Assembly (NCBI RefSeq): GCF_001297065.1 | Contig: NZ_LHOX01000005.1 | Span: forward strand, 108,877 to 172,876 | Origin: Enterococcus sp. RIT-PI-f | GTDB lineage: Bacteria; Bacillota; Bacilli; Lactobacillales; Enterococcaceae | DNA length: 64,000 bases | Direction of reading: 5' to 3' | Shown here: positions 8,850 to 17,839 of the stretch, in pieces | Numbering within the stretch: the stretch's first letter is position 1 | Layout of the letters: every line of letters starts with the position of its first letter | Notes under the pieces: model-generated | What the model saw: only the letters and a program-made list of their open reading frames with translations | Database searches by the model: none | What the model was told of the DNA's origin: nothing | Position numbers and translations under genes: made by a program

Positions 8850-9761
8850 TTATAGCAATCCGATCAAGTGTCCACCAATACCGACTAAGAACAAGCCAAT
8901 GATGATGATGATTGGAGAAACTTTTTTCTTCAATAACCACATGCATAGAAGTGTCAATAGCAAGGCAGCCAAACCAGGAATCAATTGATCCAAGTTATTT
9001 TGCAGTGTAGTCACTTTAACATCAGACAACGCGCGACCTTCGGCCACTTGTTCTAAGGCAGTTTTTATGCCTTCTGAACCAGAAGGTAGGTTTGCCCAAT
9101 CGATGTAGGCACCTTCATCAAGAGGGACTCTTGAAACAACTGGTGCAAAGGATACAGACACCCAACGTTGTACAAGTGAACCTAAGACGAACATCCCTAA
9201 AATAGACGCGCCTTTTGTTACATCTTGCAACAATCCGCCTGAAAGGTCATCAGTGATTTTAGAACCGGCACGATAACCGAATTCTTGGGTATACCACATA
9301 AATGCCCAACGGATGATATTCCATGCCAAGAAGAAGATGATTGGGCCTAAGATGTTTCCGCCTAAAGCCAGAGAAGCACCTAATGCACCTAACATCGGAC
9401 GAACTGTAAACCAGAATACTGGGTCACCGACACCGGCTAAAGGACCCATCATCCCAACTTTAACCCCTTGGATCGCTACGTCATCGACTGGCGCACCATT
9501 GGCACGTTCTTCTTCTAACGCTAATGTTACACCTAAAATAGGTGAAGCAATATATGGGTGGGTATTAAAGAATTCCAAGTGACGTTTTAATGCAGCGGCA
9601 CGGTCTTCTTTTGTTTTGTATAATTTTTTGATTGCTGGAATCATTGAGAATGCCCAACCACCATTTTGCATACGTTCATAGTTCCATGAACCTTGAATGA
9701 AGGTAGAGCGCCATGCTACGGCTAAACGATCTTTTTTATTTAATTGAATTTTTTCTGCCAT
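8850..9761 (-). CDS. manN: Mannose-family PTS subunit IID
   Basis: Membrane component IID of a mannose/glucose-type PTS; it forms the sugar channel with IIC. A 303-residue product with the family stretches RSTFIQGSWNYERMQNGGW, GVKVGMMGPLAGVGDPVFWF, FGYRAGSKITDDLSGGLLQD, and several hydrophobic C-terminal helices. RBS AAGGAGGAG precedes the ATG at 9761; it is 20 bp behind IIC. In related bacteria this pair is also the receptor of class IIa bacteriocins (family knowledge). Confidence 0.96.
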   Translation of the reverse strand: MAEKIQLNKKDRLAVAWRSTFIQGSWNYERMQNGGWAFSMIPAIKKLYKTKEDRAAALKRHLEFFNTHPYIASPILGVTLALEEERANGAPVDDVAIQGVKVGMMGPLAGVGDPVFWFTVRPMLGALGASLALGGNILGPIIFFLAWNIIRWAFMWYTQEFGYRAGSKITDDLSGGLLQDVTKGASILGMFVLGSLVQRWVSVSFAPVVSRVPLDEGAYIDWANLPSGSEGIKTALEQVAEGRALSDVKVTTLQNNLDQLIPGLAALLLTLLCMWLLKKKVSPIIIIIGLFLVGIGGHLIGLL

Positions 9762-9781
9762 TTTTTTCTCCTCCTTCGGTT

Positions 9782-10585
9782 CTAATAGTCATTCAAGATA
9801 TCGCCTAGAGGGTCGCCAGTGTTTCCGCCGCCGCCTCCATTAGATGATCCGCCCATTTTGGTAATGTTCAAGTAGATCAATGCGATAGCTACTGCCAATG
9901 CACCGATAGCGATCAATGTCAATTGAGAGATTGCCGCAATCACAAAACCAATAATGAAGAATGGCCATACTTCACGAGTTGCCATCATGTTGATAACCAT
10001 TGCATAACCTACGGCAACGACCATACCACCACCGATAGCCATACCATCAGTTAACCATGCAGGCATAGATTCTAGGAATGTTTGTACTGTTTGTGCAGGG
10101 ATTGCTAACAATGCTGCTGCAGGAATCGCGATACGTACCCCTTGCATAGCAACTGCAGCGATATGCCACATTTCAATTTTACGGATATTGCCTTCTTCAG
10201 CTGCAGCATCCATAAAGTGAACGATTGGCACAGCCAAAGTACGAACGATCATTGTTAAGAACAAACCAGCTACTGCTAAAGGAATCGCAACAGCAATTGC
10301 TGTATCAACGCCGGCAGTACCTTGTCCGCCTAATACCAAAATAATTGCAGATGCCACAGATGCTAAAGCCGCATCCGGTGCAACAGCGGCACCAATGTTT
10401 GCCCAACCTAAAGCGATCATTTGTAATGATCCACCCAAGATGATACATGCTTCTAAGTTACCGGTTACTAAACCGATCAATGTACAAGCTACTAGTGGTT
10501 GGTGGAATTGGAATTCATCCAAGATTCCTTCCATACCAGCTAAAAAGGCAACGAGTACTACTAATACCATAGATATAATAGTCAT
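9782..10585 (-). CDS. manM: Mannose-family PTS subunit IIC
   Basis: Polytopic IIC permease of the mannose family, 267 residues, with LAGMEGILDEFQFHQPLVA, LVTGNLEACIILGGSLQ and WANIGAAVAPDAALAS, which are diagnostic. The C-terminus is glycine-rich (GGSSNGGGGGN). RBS AGGAGG stands 7 nt before the ATG at 10585. Third gene of the IIB-IIAB-IIC-IID operon. Confidence 0.96.
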   Translation of the reverse strand: MTIISMVLVVLVAFLAGMEGILDEFQFHQPLVACTLIGLVTGNLEACIILGGSLQMIALGWANIGAAVAPDAALASVASAIILVLGGQGTAGVDTAIAVAIPLAVAGLFLTMIVRTLAVPIVHFMDAAAEEGNIRKIEMWHIAAVAMQGVRIAIPAAALLAIPAQTVQTFLESMPAWLTDGMAIGGGMVVAVGYAMVINMMATREVWPFFIIGFVIAAISQLTLIAIGALAVAIALIYLNITKMGGSSNGGGGGNTGDPLGDILNDY

Positions 10586-10615
10586 GATAGACCTCCTATT
10601 TAGTTGAATACAATT

Positions 10616-11608
10616 CTATTTGTTTGCTAATTCATTTTTTGCTTTGCGTAAGATTTCATCCATGTTGTCTTTTGAGTCATTCGGTACTTTACGTACATCG
10701 AATTTAATGCCGCGATTTTTTAATTCTTCAAATGTAGCAACATCTTCAGTTCCCATTGACAATACTTTACTTACAACAACTTTACCGACAGAATGCGCCA
10801 TCGAACCAACATTGACTTCTTGAATATCAACGCCGCCTTCAACTGCACGCAGAACATCTTCCGGATTTTCAAATAATAGCAAAGCTTTTGTATTCCCAAA
10901 ACGAGGGTCTTTAGAAACTTCAATCATTTTATCTACCGGAATCACGTTTGCTTTCACGCCTGGAGGCGCTGCTTGTTCAATCAATTTCTTACGCAAATCA
11001 TCTTTGGCAACTGCGTCAGATACAACGATGATTCGTGAAGGATTGACTGATTTTGTCCAAGCTGTCGCAACTTGGCCGTGCAACAAGCGAGAATCGACAC
11101 GTGCCAAAACAATTTTGACTTTGCCATCACCTAGAACAGTTCCAGGGGGAAGTGAACCTTTTGGTTGGTCATCTTGGACCGCTTTTGGTGCAGCAGCTTC
11201 TGCTGGTTCAAGCGCTTCAGGTTTGACCTTGACCCCTTCTTTCGCTGTTTCAACGATATGCGCCGCAATTTCATGGGCTTTATTCATTGAAAAACGTGAT
11301 GCATACGCTTCGATCACCATCGGTAAATTCATACCTGCCACGATTGCCCATGTTTCTTTGTGGTCTTCAAACAAACTGTTGGCTTGATTGAATGGTGTAC
11401 CGCCCCATAAGTCAACTAAGAACAATACTTCTTCTTGGTCATCAAATGTAGCGATCGCTTCTTGCATTTTTGCTTTGATGTCATCTGGTCCTTCACTTGG
11501 CATCAATGTAACAGCTTTAACGTTTTCTTGTTCGCCGAAAATCATTGAACCGGATTGCAAAATGCCGTTTGCAAATTCTCCATGACTTGCTAGGATAATT
11601 CCTACCAT
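10616..11608 (-). CDS. manL: Mannose-family PTS subunit IIAB
   Basis: Two-domain phosphocarrier of the mannose PTS. The IIA domain (about 1-140) has the phosphorylatable His in GIILASHGEFANG; a proline/alanine-rich linker (about 145-170) leads to the IIB domain with its active His in VDSRLLHGQVATAW. The 330-residue length is normal. GGAGG lies 7 nt before the ATG at 11608; the extra in-frame codons up to 11638 are not used. Preceded by a separate IIB gene, so the operon encodes two IIB domains. Confidence 0.96.
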   Translation of the reverse strand: MVGIILASHGEFANGILQSGSMIFGEQENVKAVTLMPSEGPDDIKAKMQEAIATFDDQEEVLFLVDLWGGTPFNQANSLFEDHKETWAIVAGMNLPMVIEAYASRFSMNKAHEIAAHIVETAKEGVKVKPEALEPAEAAAPKAVQDDQPKGSLPPGTVLGDGKVKIVLARVDSRLLHGQVATAWTKSVNPSRIIVVSDAVAKDDLRKKLIEQAAPPGVKANVIPVDKMIEVSKDPRFGNTKALLLFENPEDVLRAVEGGVDIQEVNVGSMAHSVGKVVVSKVLSMGTEDVATFEELKNRGIKFDVRKVPNDSKDNMDEILRKAKNELANK

Positions 11609-11676
11609 CTTTTTACCTCCTATTTCAAAATTGAACATTGTGACACGAATTTGAAAGAAAAAACAACGACGAAAAA

Positions 11677-12177
11677 TTAAGAGTGACTACTTTCTTTTTC
11701 TAAAATATCCTTCAAAAAAATTTTGCGGTCAGCTGGAACTTTACGAATCTCGACTTCGATACCTTGCTTTTGTAAATAGAGCAAAGCGTCAAGATCTTGG
11801 TCATTGACAGAAACAAAGTTTGTGATCATGCGTTTTCCCATTGAAAAACTCATTCCACCAATATTCACTGAGTGAATTGGAATGCCACCTTTGACGAGGG
11901 TCACGACATCTTGAGGGTTAGTAAATAATAACATGACTTTTTGGGTATTAAATAATGTGTTATGTGCTACCTCAAGCATTTTCGTTACCGTTACGACATT
12001 TGATTTGATTCCTGGCGGTGCAGCTTCTTTCAAAAGAAACTTACGCAATTGATCATTGGCTACTTCATCACTGACCACGATGATTCGGTTGATACCCGTC
12101 AGTTTCGACCATGCTGTGGCGACTTGACCATGAATCAAACGGTCATCGATCCGGGCAAGACGTATATCCATTCCCAT
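11677..12177 (-). CDS. Stand-alone mannose-family PTS subunit IIB
   Basis: A 166-residue IIB protein with the active-site His in IDDRLIHGQVATAW, the same fold as the IIB half of the next gene and about the same size (GINRIIVVSDEVANDQLRKF against PSRIIVVSDAVAKDDLRKK). GGAGG lies 7 nt before the ATG at 12177. It is the first gene behind the sigma-54 promoter. An extra IIB at this place in LAB mpt/man operons has been thought to modulate ManR by phosphotransfer rather than carry sugar; here that is inference. Confidence 0.9.
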   Translation of the reverse strand: MGMDIRLARIDDRLIHGQVATAWSKLTGINRIIVVSDEVANDQLRKFLLKEAAPPGIKSNVVTVTKMLEVAHNTLFNTQKVMLLFTNPQDVVTLVKGGIPIHSVNIGGMSFSMGKRMITNFVSVNDQDLDALLYLQKQGIEVEIRKVPADRKIFLKDILEKESSHS

Positions 12178-12259
12178 TGTAAAACCTCCTACATCGATCC
12201 GCTGAACAATTTGAGGATCCGTTCTTTTTTCGATCACCTCCTGTATCCACTTATATATA

Positions 12260-12276
12260 AGCAAGTTGCGTGCCAA
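12260..12276 (-). promoter_or_regulatory. Sigma-54 promoter (-24/-12) of the mannose PTS operon
   Basis: The minus strand reads TTGGCACGCAACTTGCT, matching the RpoN consensus TGGCAC-N5-TTGCT exactly, with GG at 12273-12274 and GC at 12261-12262. It lies 83 bp upstream of the IIB start, and the adjacent gene encodes a sigma-54-dependent ManR activator. Transcription should start near 12249. Confidence 0.92.
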
Positions 12277-12281
12277 CTTTT

Positions 12282-12377
12282 AACAATACACTAATCTTGT
12301 AAAAAGCTTAAGAATCAACAATAGAACAATACACTAAAAAAGATACACTAGAATAAAGTGTATCTTTTTTAGTGTAT
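12282..12377. promoter_or_regulatory. Repeated ATACACTA motifs, candidate ManR activator site
   Basis: AACAATACACTAA occurs twice in direct orientation (12282-12294 and 12325-12337); TACACT(A) recurs at 12344 and twice inverted (AGTGTAT) up to 12377. They lie about 35 to 130 bp upstream of the expected sigma-54 start, where enhancer-binding proteins bind. Assignment to ManR is inference from position. Confidence 0.5.
12329..12377 (-). terminator. Long inverted repeat / terminator after manR
   Basis: Arms ATACACTAAAAAAGATACACT and its exact complement enclose 7 nt; the inner part ends in TTTTTT on either strand, so it can stop manR transcription 13 bp after its stop codon. The arms carry the ATACACTA motif, so the same DNA may also bind the activator. 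Confidence 0.7.
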
Positions 12378-12389
12378 CTGTATTCTTTT

Positions 12390-15212
12390 TTATTTCAAAT
12401 AAAGTTCTTTTTCTTGATGGTTCTTGATGAGGGCCAACAAATAGTATTCCTCTGCATCGGGAATCGCTAAGTTCATCAAGCGTGCAAAAGATTGAACATG
12501 TACATGCAGCTGCTCATATTGTGGATGATGATACATGTCTGCTAACTCCTCGGTTGAAACCGTCAATGGTTGACGCAAGACAATGCGTTCCAACATCCCG
12601 GCAGTATGCAAAACGAAATTGATTTGGAATCCTTGGCGGGCATCATTCAGCTCTAAGTCACGAATCAACTCGATACTAAACTGCCACAATGGATCAACCA
12701 CTTTCTTGGCATTGATATAGGTAAAGTTTTCTTCTAAGTAGCCAATACAAATAGCTTTGGACTGTTGGTCATCCAACTGAACCTCATCTTCATAGCTCAA
12801 CTCATTGTCTAGAAGGATATCATCTAGCAGCTGATCGACATCTTGATCGATAAAGCGTTCCAAGGAAATGAACGGCGCGTCGATATGCGGATCAACGATT
12901 CCTGTAGATGCGATCAATTGGTATCGCTGTTGGATACTTTCTAATTCAGAGCGTAAGTCTGCAACAGCTAGTGTCACAACTTCGACAGATTGATTTTGTC
13001 TTTTTGACAATGAACTTTGAATCAATTCCTTGATTCTTTGCGCCGTCCCTTTCCCAGAAGCACAAATGGCTAAAATCGCTTTTGGATGATGATTTTGCTG
13101 CGCAGGCTCCTCATTCGTCACAACGCCATAGCCGCGAAACTTCCGCAATGAATCATATAGTTGATCGATATCTGTGCCAATCACTGAAGCTTTACGTACC
13201 GTTTCTAAAACAATCGATGTAGTGACCATATCGACCGTACGAACCGCGATTCCTGTTTCTCGTTGGATCTCACTGTTAAAGGTTGCCAGTGAGCCCATAT
13301 CGACCAACAGCATCACACCGCTGCCATCATTGACTTGTTTCACACTTTCTACGATCTTTTTCAAGGCAACCGCTGGCGGCATATCCAATGGCATATCCAC
13401 AGCTGTGACTTGATCCACTTCCAGCAATTGCTTCACGACTTGAACCATACTGCTGGCGGTACTATTGCCATGAGCGGCAACGACGACACCGATTTTGCCC
13501 GATGAGTGCGTCGTTCTCAGTGAAACAAGCAATACAGCTAAATAGTAAGACTCACTTTCAGGGATCGTTACCCGAAAACTTTCGCCAATAAAGGCCCGCA
13601 CTTCTTTAGCCGCTGCAAATTCTTCGGGGTAATCGGCCACCATTTGCCGAATATTATCATTGGTTTGTCGCTCTTCACCTAAGTGGATTTTTTTCAAGAA
13701 TGAACTAATATGCAAACTCATAGCATAAATAAAGTTCTGTTGAAAATCTACCTGCAATCGATTCCGGACCATCTCGTAAATTTGGTTCGTCACTGTGATG
13801 ACCTTTTGATCGACAAATTCACTGAGTTTATTCACTGAATTGAAGGAGAATCCATGGTCTTTGTAAAAAGATTTTAAATGGACATTGATATCTGTTGAAA
13901 TAAAATGATTGATTGCTTCTTGGTCTAACCCATCCGCTTTTAACAATGCCGCTTTGTCGCCAATAATATCATATAGGTTATACGGCAGCTCATAGGCATC
14001 CGATTGAATGTCGTTCAAATTCTCATTTGGCTGTACACTGACCTTCGGCGCCAATGTTTTCGACAACTCCGCCAATTCGTTGCGTCGATTGCCCAAGACG
14101 ATCAATCCTGAACGAATGCCTTCAGGCAGATCCATCAACTCGATTTCAATTTCTTCGGCTTGCATATGATTCAAAAAACCGCGGGCACAAACCAGTTGGA
14201 CATTGGACTTTAGTTGGCCGATATTGCCAAAACTGACACTGCCAATCAACGCTTTGACCACGTCTTCTGTCAGTGTGATACTTCTTTGGATACGGGTTGC
14301 TTCTTGACCAACCAGTACGCGGACCAATTCGATTTTTTCTGACGCAGGTCTTTTTTCGAAGAATGGCAACTGAATATTGATGGGGATCCTTCGGGTAAAT
14401 GTATCCAACAATGTCGAATTGGGATCTTCCGTCGTTGCCCCAACGATCCGCACATTGGCTTGGTGATTTTTGCCAGTTTCCCCTAAACGACTGAACGTGC
14501 CATGATCCATAAAATAAAAGATCATTTCCTGTCCTTCTGGGGGCAAACGATGGATTTCGTCCAGAAACAGCATACTTTCATCCGCTTGATCGATAATCCC
14601 AACTTTTTCTTGTTCAGCACCAGTAAATGCCCCTTTGACATAACCAAACAGATGGCTCATCAACAACTCTGGATTATTGGCATAATCGGCACAGTTGAAG
14701 ACAATCAGTTCTTTTTCTTCTGCGATCACTTGATTGGTTTTGGCAAATTGGAACATCGCATGGGCAAAATAGGTCTTCCCTGAACCTGTTGGCCCAGTGA
14801 TCAAGCAATTCAGCCCTTTAGGCGGATATAGAATCGCTGCTTTGGCTTGCTCGACCGCATTCTTCATACTGCCGTTGGCACCAATGATCGTCGAAAAAAT
14901 ATCGCGATTACTTTTGACCGCAGGTACACGTTGCGGATGCGCTTTCTCTCGTTGCGGGCGATTTTCCATATAACTAGGTACGTAGTTCTCAGGCGCTTTT
15001 TCATTGACCATCGCCCAATAACGAACAGGCCGTGTGTCACTTTTTTGGACGCGGCCTTCTTTGACGAGCTGATTTAGATCTTTACTGGCATTGCTGCGTT
15101 GAATCGCTAAATGATCAGCGACTTCAGATGTCGACAACCCTTTCTTTTCTCCTAAGCCGCTCATTGTATTTTCAACGATAAATTGATAAATACGCTCAAT
15201 TCGCTTCCCCAA
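12390..15212 (-). CDS. manR: Sigma-54-dependent transcriptional activator of the mannose PTS (ManR/LevR)
   Basis: Enhancer-binding protein of about 940 residues with phosphorylation-controlled PTS domains. In order: N-terminal helix-turn-helix (about 15-75); AAA+ domain with Walker A GPTGSGKTYFAHA, sigma-54 contact GAFTGA (in GYVKGAFTGAEQE) and Walker B MLFLDEIHRL; PRD1 (around IYAMSLHISSFLKKIHLGE); EIIA-Man-like domain (VVVAAHGNSTASS); EIIB-Gat-like domain (AICASGKGTAQR); PRD2 (around VLHTAGMLERIVLRQPL). A GTG at 15239 has no RBS before it, whereas AAGGAGG stands 8 nt before a TTG at 15212, which is chosen. Faces the sigma-54 promoter of the PTS operon just downstream. Confidence 0.94.
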   Translation of the reverse strand: MGKRIERIYQFIVENTMSGLGEKKGLSTSEVADHLAIQRSNASKDLNQLVKEGRVQKSDTRPVRYWAMVNEKAPENYVPSYMENRPQREKAHPQRVPAVKSNRDIFSTIIGANGSMKNAVEQAKAAILYPPKGLNCLITGPTGSGKTYFAHAMFQFAKTNQVIAEEKELIVFNCADYANNPELLMSHLFGYVKGAFTGAEQEKVGIIDQADESMLFLDEIHRLPPEGQEMIFYFMDHGTFSRLGETGKNHQANVRIVGATTEDPNSTLLDTFTRRIPINIQLPFFEKRPASEKIELVRVLVGQEATRIQRSITLTEDVVKALIGSVSFGNIGQLKSNVQLVCARGFLNHMQAEEIEIELMDLPEGIRSGLIVLGNRRNELAELSKTLAPKVSVQPNENLNDIQSDAYELPYNLYDIIGDKAALLKADGLDQEAINHFISTDINVHLKSFYKDHGFSFNSVNKLSEFVDQKVITVTNQIYEMVRNRLQVDFQQNFIYAMSLHISSFLKKIHLGEERQTNDNIRQMVADYPEEFAAAKEVRAFIGESFRVTIPESESYYLAVLLVSLRTTHSSGKIGVVVAAHGNSTASSMVQVVKQLLEVDQVTAVDMPLDMPPAVALKKIVESVKQVNDGSGVMLLVDMGSLATFNSEIQRETGIAVRTVDMVTTSIVLETVRKASVIGTDIDQLYDSLRKFRGYGVVTNEEPAQQNHHPKAILAICASGKGTAQRIKELIQSSLSKRQNQSVEVVTLAVADLRSELESIQQRYQLIASTGIVDPHIDAPFISLERFIDQDVDQLLDDILLDNELSYEDEVQLDDQQSKAICIGYLEENFTYINAKKVVDPLWQFSIELIRDLELNDARQGFQINFVLHTAGMLERIVLRQPLTVSTEELADMYHHPQYEQLHVHVQSFARLMNLAIPDAEEYYLLALIKNHQEKELYLK

Positions 15213-15361
15213 CAGCTTCGCCTCCTTGTTTTTTTCCACTTGACTACTTTAATCATTTTTTCTAAAAAAAGCAAATTTTTATATAAAATAGCACATCTAT
15301 GCTATCTTTCACACGAACAACAACCAACTTAGCCTAAGAATAATGCATTTCAGAAAAAAAA

Positions 15362-15385
15362 GACACTCATATGTCTATGGGTGTC
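15362..15385 (-). terminator. Terminator overlapping the end of the acetyltransferase gene
   Basis: GACACTCATA and TATGGGTGTC pair around TGTC; an A-run at 15352-15361 gives the T-run on the minus strand. The TAG stop at 15375-15377 lies inside the hairpin. Confidence 0.75.
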
Positions 15386-15920
15386 CTGGCAACGCATGTA
15401 TTGGTTGAAACGGAGGCACTTCCTCAGGAAATTCTTGCACTATTTTTTGCATCCAGATCACGTCGTGCCATTGATTGAATTTATAACCGACCTTTTTAAA
15501 ATCAGCTACCCGTTGATAACCGCGTTTTTGATGAAATCCTTCGCTTTGCTGATTGCCTCCAGTGATACAGGCGGTCAAGTTCACGATGTGCTGCGCTTTA
15601 AGTATATTTTCTAAGGCATCATATAAAGCAGTACCAATTCCTTTGGCTTGTGCGGACTGATCCAAATAAACAGTGACTTCCACCGTCCAATCATAGGCTG
15701 CCCGCCCTTTATAAGCTGTCGCATAGGCATAACCCAATATACGTCCCGCTTCTTCGGCGACCAAATAAGGATATCTGCTTGAGATTGTACGGATCCTTTC
15801 ACTGAAATCTTCTATCGTTGGTATCTCCGTTTCAAATGTGATTGGTGTATGCAGTACATAATAAGCATAAATGTCTAATAAGCTTTGGGCGTCTGCTATT
15901 GTCGCTGAACGTATATCCAT
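15375..15920 (-). CDS. GNAT N-acetyltransferase, phosphinothricin-acetyltransferase-like
   Basis: A 181-residue GNAT protein whose layout matches the Pat/YwnH group: IRSATIADAQSLLDIYAYYV at the start, TFETEIPTIEDFSERI, the acetyl-CoA loop QSAQAKGIGTALYDALE and the C-terminal FHQKRGYQRVADFKKVGYKF. The conserved tyrosine/tryptophan YDWTVEVTVYLD is present. Members acetylate methionine sulfone/sulfoximine or related amines; the natural substrate here is unknown. Monocistronic, bounded by terminators on both sides. Confidence 0.82.
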   Translation of the reverse strand: MDIRSATIADAQSLLDIYAYYVLHTPITFETEIPTIEDFSERIRTISSRYPYLVAEEAGRILGYAYATAYKGRAAYDWTVEVTVYLDQSAQAKGIGTALYDALENILKAQHIVNLTACITGGNQQSEGFHQKRGYQRVADFKKVGYKFNQWHDVIWMQKIVQEFPEEVPPFQPIHALPGHP

Positions 15921-15968
15921 GAGATCCCTCTTTTCGTGAAATTTTCAATAGTATACTCTTTTTGAAAC

Positions 15969-16000
15969 AAAAAAACAATCCGACAAAGGGATTGTTTTTT
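15969..16000 (-). terminator. Terminator after the diacylglycerol-kinase-like gene
   Basis: AAAAACAATCC and GGATTGTTTTT pair around a 7-nt loop, with T-runs on both strands, so it may serve both directions. It lies 13 bp after the stop at 16013. Confidence 0.85.
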
Positions 16001-16012
16001 TTCACGGGATAT

Positions 16013-16927
16013 TTATGACACGGCATTTTTTTCTTTCCCGCAATAAACTTGTAAATGTTGCGGCACTATTCGGATGGTCACTGGCAATTCCGGTCCAGCA
16101 TCTCCATCAACATTGGTTTCGATCGAGCCACTATCTTTGATTGAGATCGTGGCTTGCTCAAAGGTTTCATACCCTAACACTTCATTTGATTCCGACACCC
16201 CTTTGAGCAATTCAGGAATGCTCTTGATCGTTTCCCACAAATTGCTGTCTTTCAAATAAATCAAATGCAGTCTGCCATCTTTGGTACTGGCTTTAGGTAA
16301 CAAGGATTCAAAACCACCCACACTATTCGATGAGCCGATGATCAAGGTACTACTTTCGATCGATACGTGTTTTGTTTCATTTGCTGCCGTCAGGTCGATC
16401 TCAAACTGATGACTTTCATTTTTTCGGACTTCACGTAATCCGGAAACAAAATAGGCCATTTTACCTAATTTCGTTTTTTCTTCGACATCCACCTGATTGA
16501 TAGCTGCCGGGATCATACCAATCGCCACGACATTCATGAAATAGTCGTCATTGATCTGTCCAATATCGATTTTCCGTGAATGCGCAGCGTCAAAAGAATC
16601 AATTGCTTCTTGAGGATCTAAGGGAATCGCTAATGCCCGAGCCAAATCATTGACTGTACCCAGAGGAAAGAACCCGAAAGCCGGTCGATCCTCATGGGGA
16701 GCCAAACCACTGATGGCTTCATTCACAGTGCCATCCCCGCCCATTGCAAAGACACTGTCGAAAGCACCAACAGCATCAGAGGCAAACTGCGTGGCATCTC
16801 CCGCTTTTTCTGTATGCTTGACTTCAACCTCATCAAAAAAAGAAGCCAGCTTATCTTTGGCTTGTTGTTCATATTCCTTTGCCTGTTCTCCGCCAGAACT
16901 AGGATTCACGATCAATAGTGCTTTCAT
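16013..16927 (-). CDS. Diacylglycerol kinase family lipid kinase (YegS/DagK-like)
   Basis: Soluble lipid kinase with the DAGK catalytic domain: LLIVNPSSGG, the nucleotide loop GGDGTVNEAISGL and PLGTVNDLARALAIP. The C-terminal beta-domain ends with DGDAGPELPVTIRIVPQHLQVY, as is usual. The 304-residue length fits. AAGGAGG stands before the ATG at 16927; the in-frame extension to 17032 crosses the neighbouring terminator and is rejected. Could be DagK proper (recycling diacylglycerol from lipoteichoic acid synthesis) or another family member; the sequence alone does not decide. Confidence 0.85.
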   Translation of the reverse strand: MKALLIVNPSSGGEQAKEYEQQAKDKLASFFDEVEVKHTEKAGDATQFASDAVGAFDSVFAMGGDGTVNEAISGLAPHEDRPAFGFFPLGTVNDLARALAIPLDPQEAIDSFDAAHSRKIDIGQINDDYFMNVVAIGMIPAAINQVDVEEKTKLGKMAYFVSGLREVRKNESHQFEIDLTAANETKHVSIESSTLIIGSSNSVGGFESLLPKASTKDGRLHLIYLKDSNLWETIKSIPELLKGVSESNEVLGYETFEQATISIKDSGSIETNVDGDAGPELPVTIRIVPQHLQVYCGKEKNAVS

Positions 16928-17013
16928 AAAAACAACCTCCTTAGAAATAGTATGTGCTACACCAAGTATAGCAAAATCAGCAGCAGCTTGTCTTTTTTGA
17001 CACCACGAAAAAA

Positions 17014-17037
17014 GCACATTGGCAACAGCCAATGTGC
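17014..17037 (-). terminator. Terminator of the phnDCEE operon
   Basis: Perfect 10-bp stem GCACATTGGC / GCCAATGTGC with loop AACA and six T on the minus strand, 11 bp after the stop of the last permease gene. Confidence 0.92.
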
Positions 17038-17047
17038 AAAGTATCGA

Positions 17048-17839
17048 TCAAACCAACCGTTTCCGCAGACGACCAGAAACAAAATCGATCAAAGTCACAG
17101 TCACCACGATACCCAATAATATGATCCCCACACGACTCCATGAACGGGCATTGATGGCGAAAATCATCGGCGTACCGATCCCGCCAGCCCCTACGATCCC
17201 TAAAATCGAAGCAGAACGAACGGCCAATTCAAAGCGGTACAAGGTGAAGGACAAGAATTCAGGAATCAACTGCGGCAGTGTGGCAAATCCCAGCACGTCC
17301 CAACGATTTCCACCAGCACTGATCACAGATTCAGAAGGACCATTGTCCATATTTTCGATGGCTTCACTGTATAGTTTGGCCAACATTCCAATCGAATGGA
17401 CACTTACTGCCAACACACCGGCAAAAGAACCTGGACCAACAGCTTTGATAAACATAATAGCCAATACGATCTCTGGGAATGTTCGAAAGGCTGTGAGGAC
17501 GATTTTTCCAGATCCAGACAACAAACGCGGACTATTTTTGCTTCGCGCAGCCCAAAAGGCAAACGGAATACTCAGCAAAGAGGAAATAAATGTCCCCACA
17601 AAGGCAATCGCCACCGTTTGAATCATCAAACTGATCAAATCTTCTCCATCGCCGGTATAGACATAATCCCAGTCCGGATTGATCAACCCTTGAAAAATCG
17701 ACCCAACGATTTGCCCGGCATTGTCTTTGACACCATTAAACGGAATACCCGAAAATGCCCATATATAAATAAGAATCAACACACCAGCAATCAGCCAATT
17801 TCTTACCTTCTTTTGTTTTGGTTCAGCAGGTAACATCAT
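17048..17839 (-). CDS. phnE: Phosphonate-type ABC transporter permease 2
   Basis: A 263-residue integral membrane permease with about six membrane segments and the coupling region ESVISAGGNRWDVLGFATLPQ (EAA loop), followed by RSASILGIVGAGGIGTPM, typical of PhnE. It overlaps the upstream permease by 4 bp. Two different PhnE proteins probably form a heterodimer in the membrane. Confidence 0.93.
   Translation of the reverse strand: MMLPAEPKQKKVRNWLIAGVLILIYIWAFSGIPFNGVKDNAGQIVGSIFQGLINPDWDYVYTGDGEDLISLMIQTVAIAFVGTFISSLLSIPFAFWAARSKNSPRLLSGSGKIVLTAFRTFPEIVLAIMFIKAVGPGSFAGVLAVSVHSIGMLAKLYSEAIENMDNGPSESVISAGGNRWDVLGFATLPQLIPEFLSFTLYRFELAVRSASILGIVGAGGIGTPMIFAINARSWSRVGIILLGIVVTVTLIDFVSGRLRKRLV

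Noticed and set aside
12390..15212. Plus-strand frames inside manR (for example at 14502-14783)
   Set aside because: Antisense shadows of a well-supported 940-residue regulator.
15938..15956. CodY-like AATTTTC upstream of the acetyltransferase at 15375-15920
   Set aside because: Only about 10 of 15 positions fit the consensus; AT-rich intergenic DNA gives such matches by chance.
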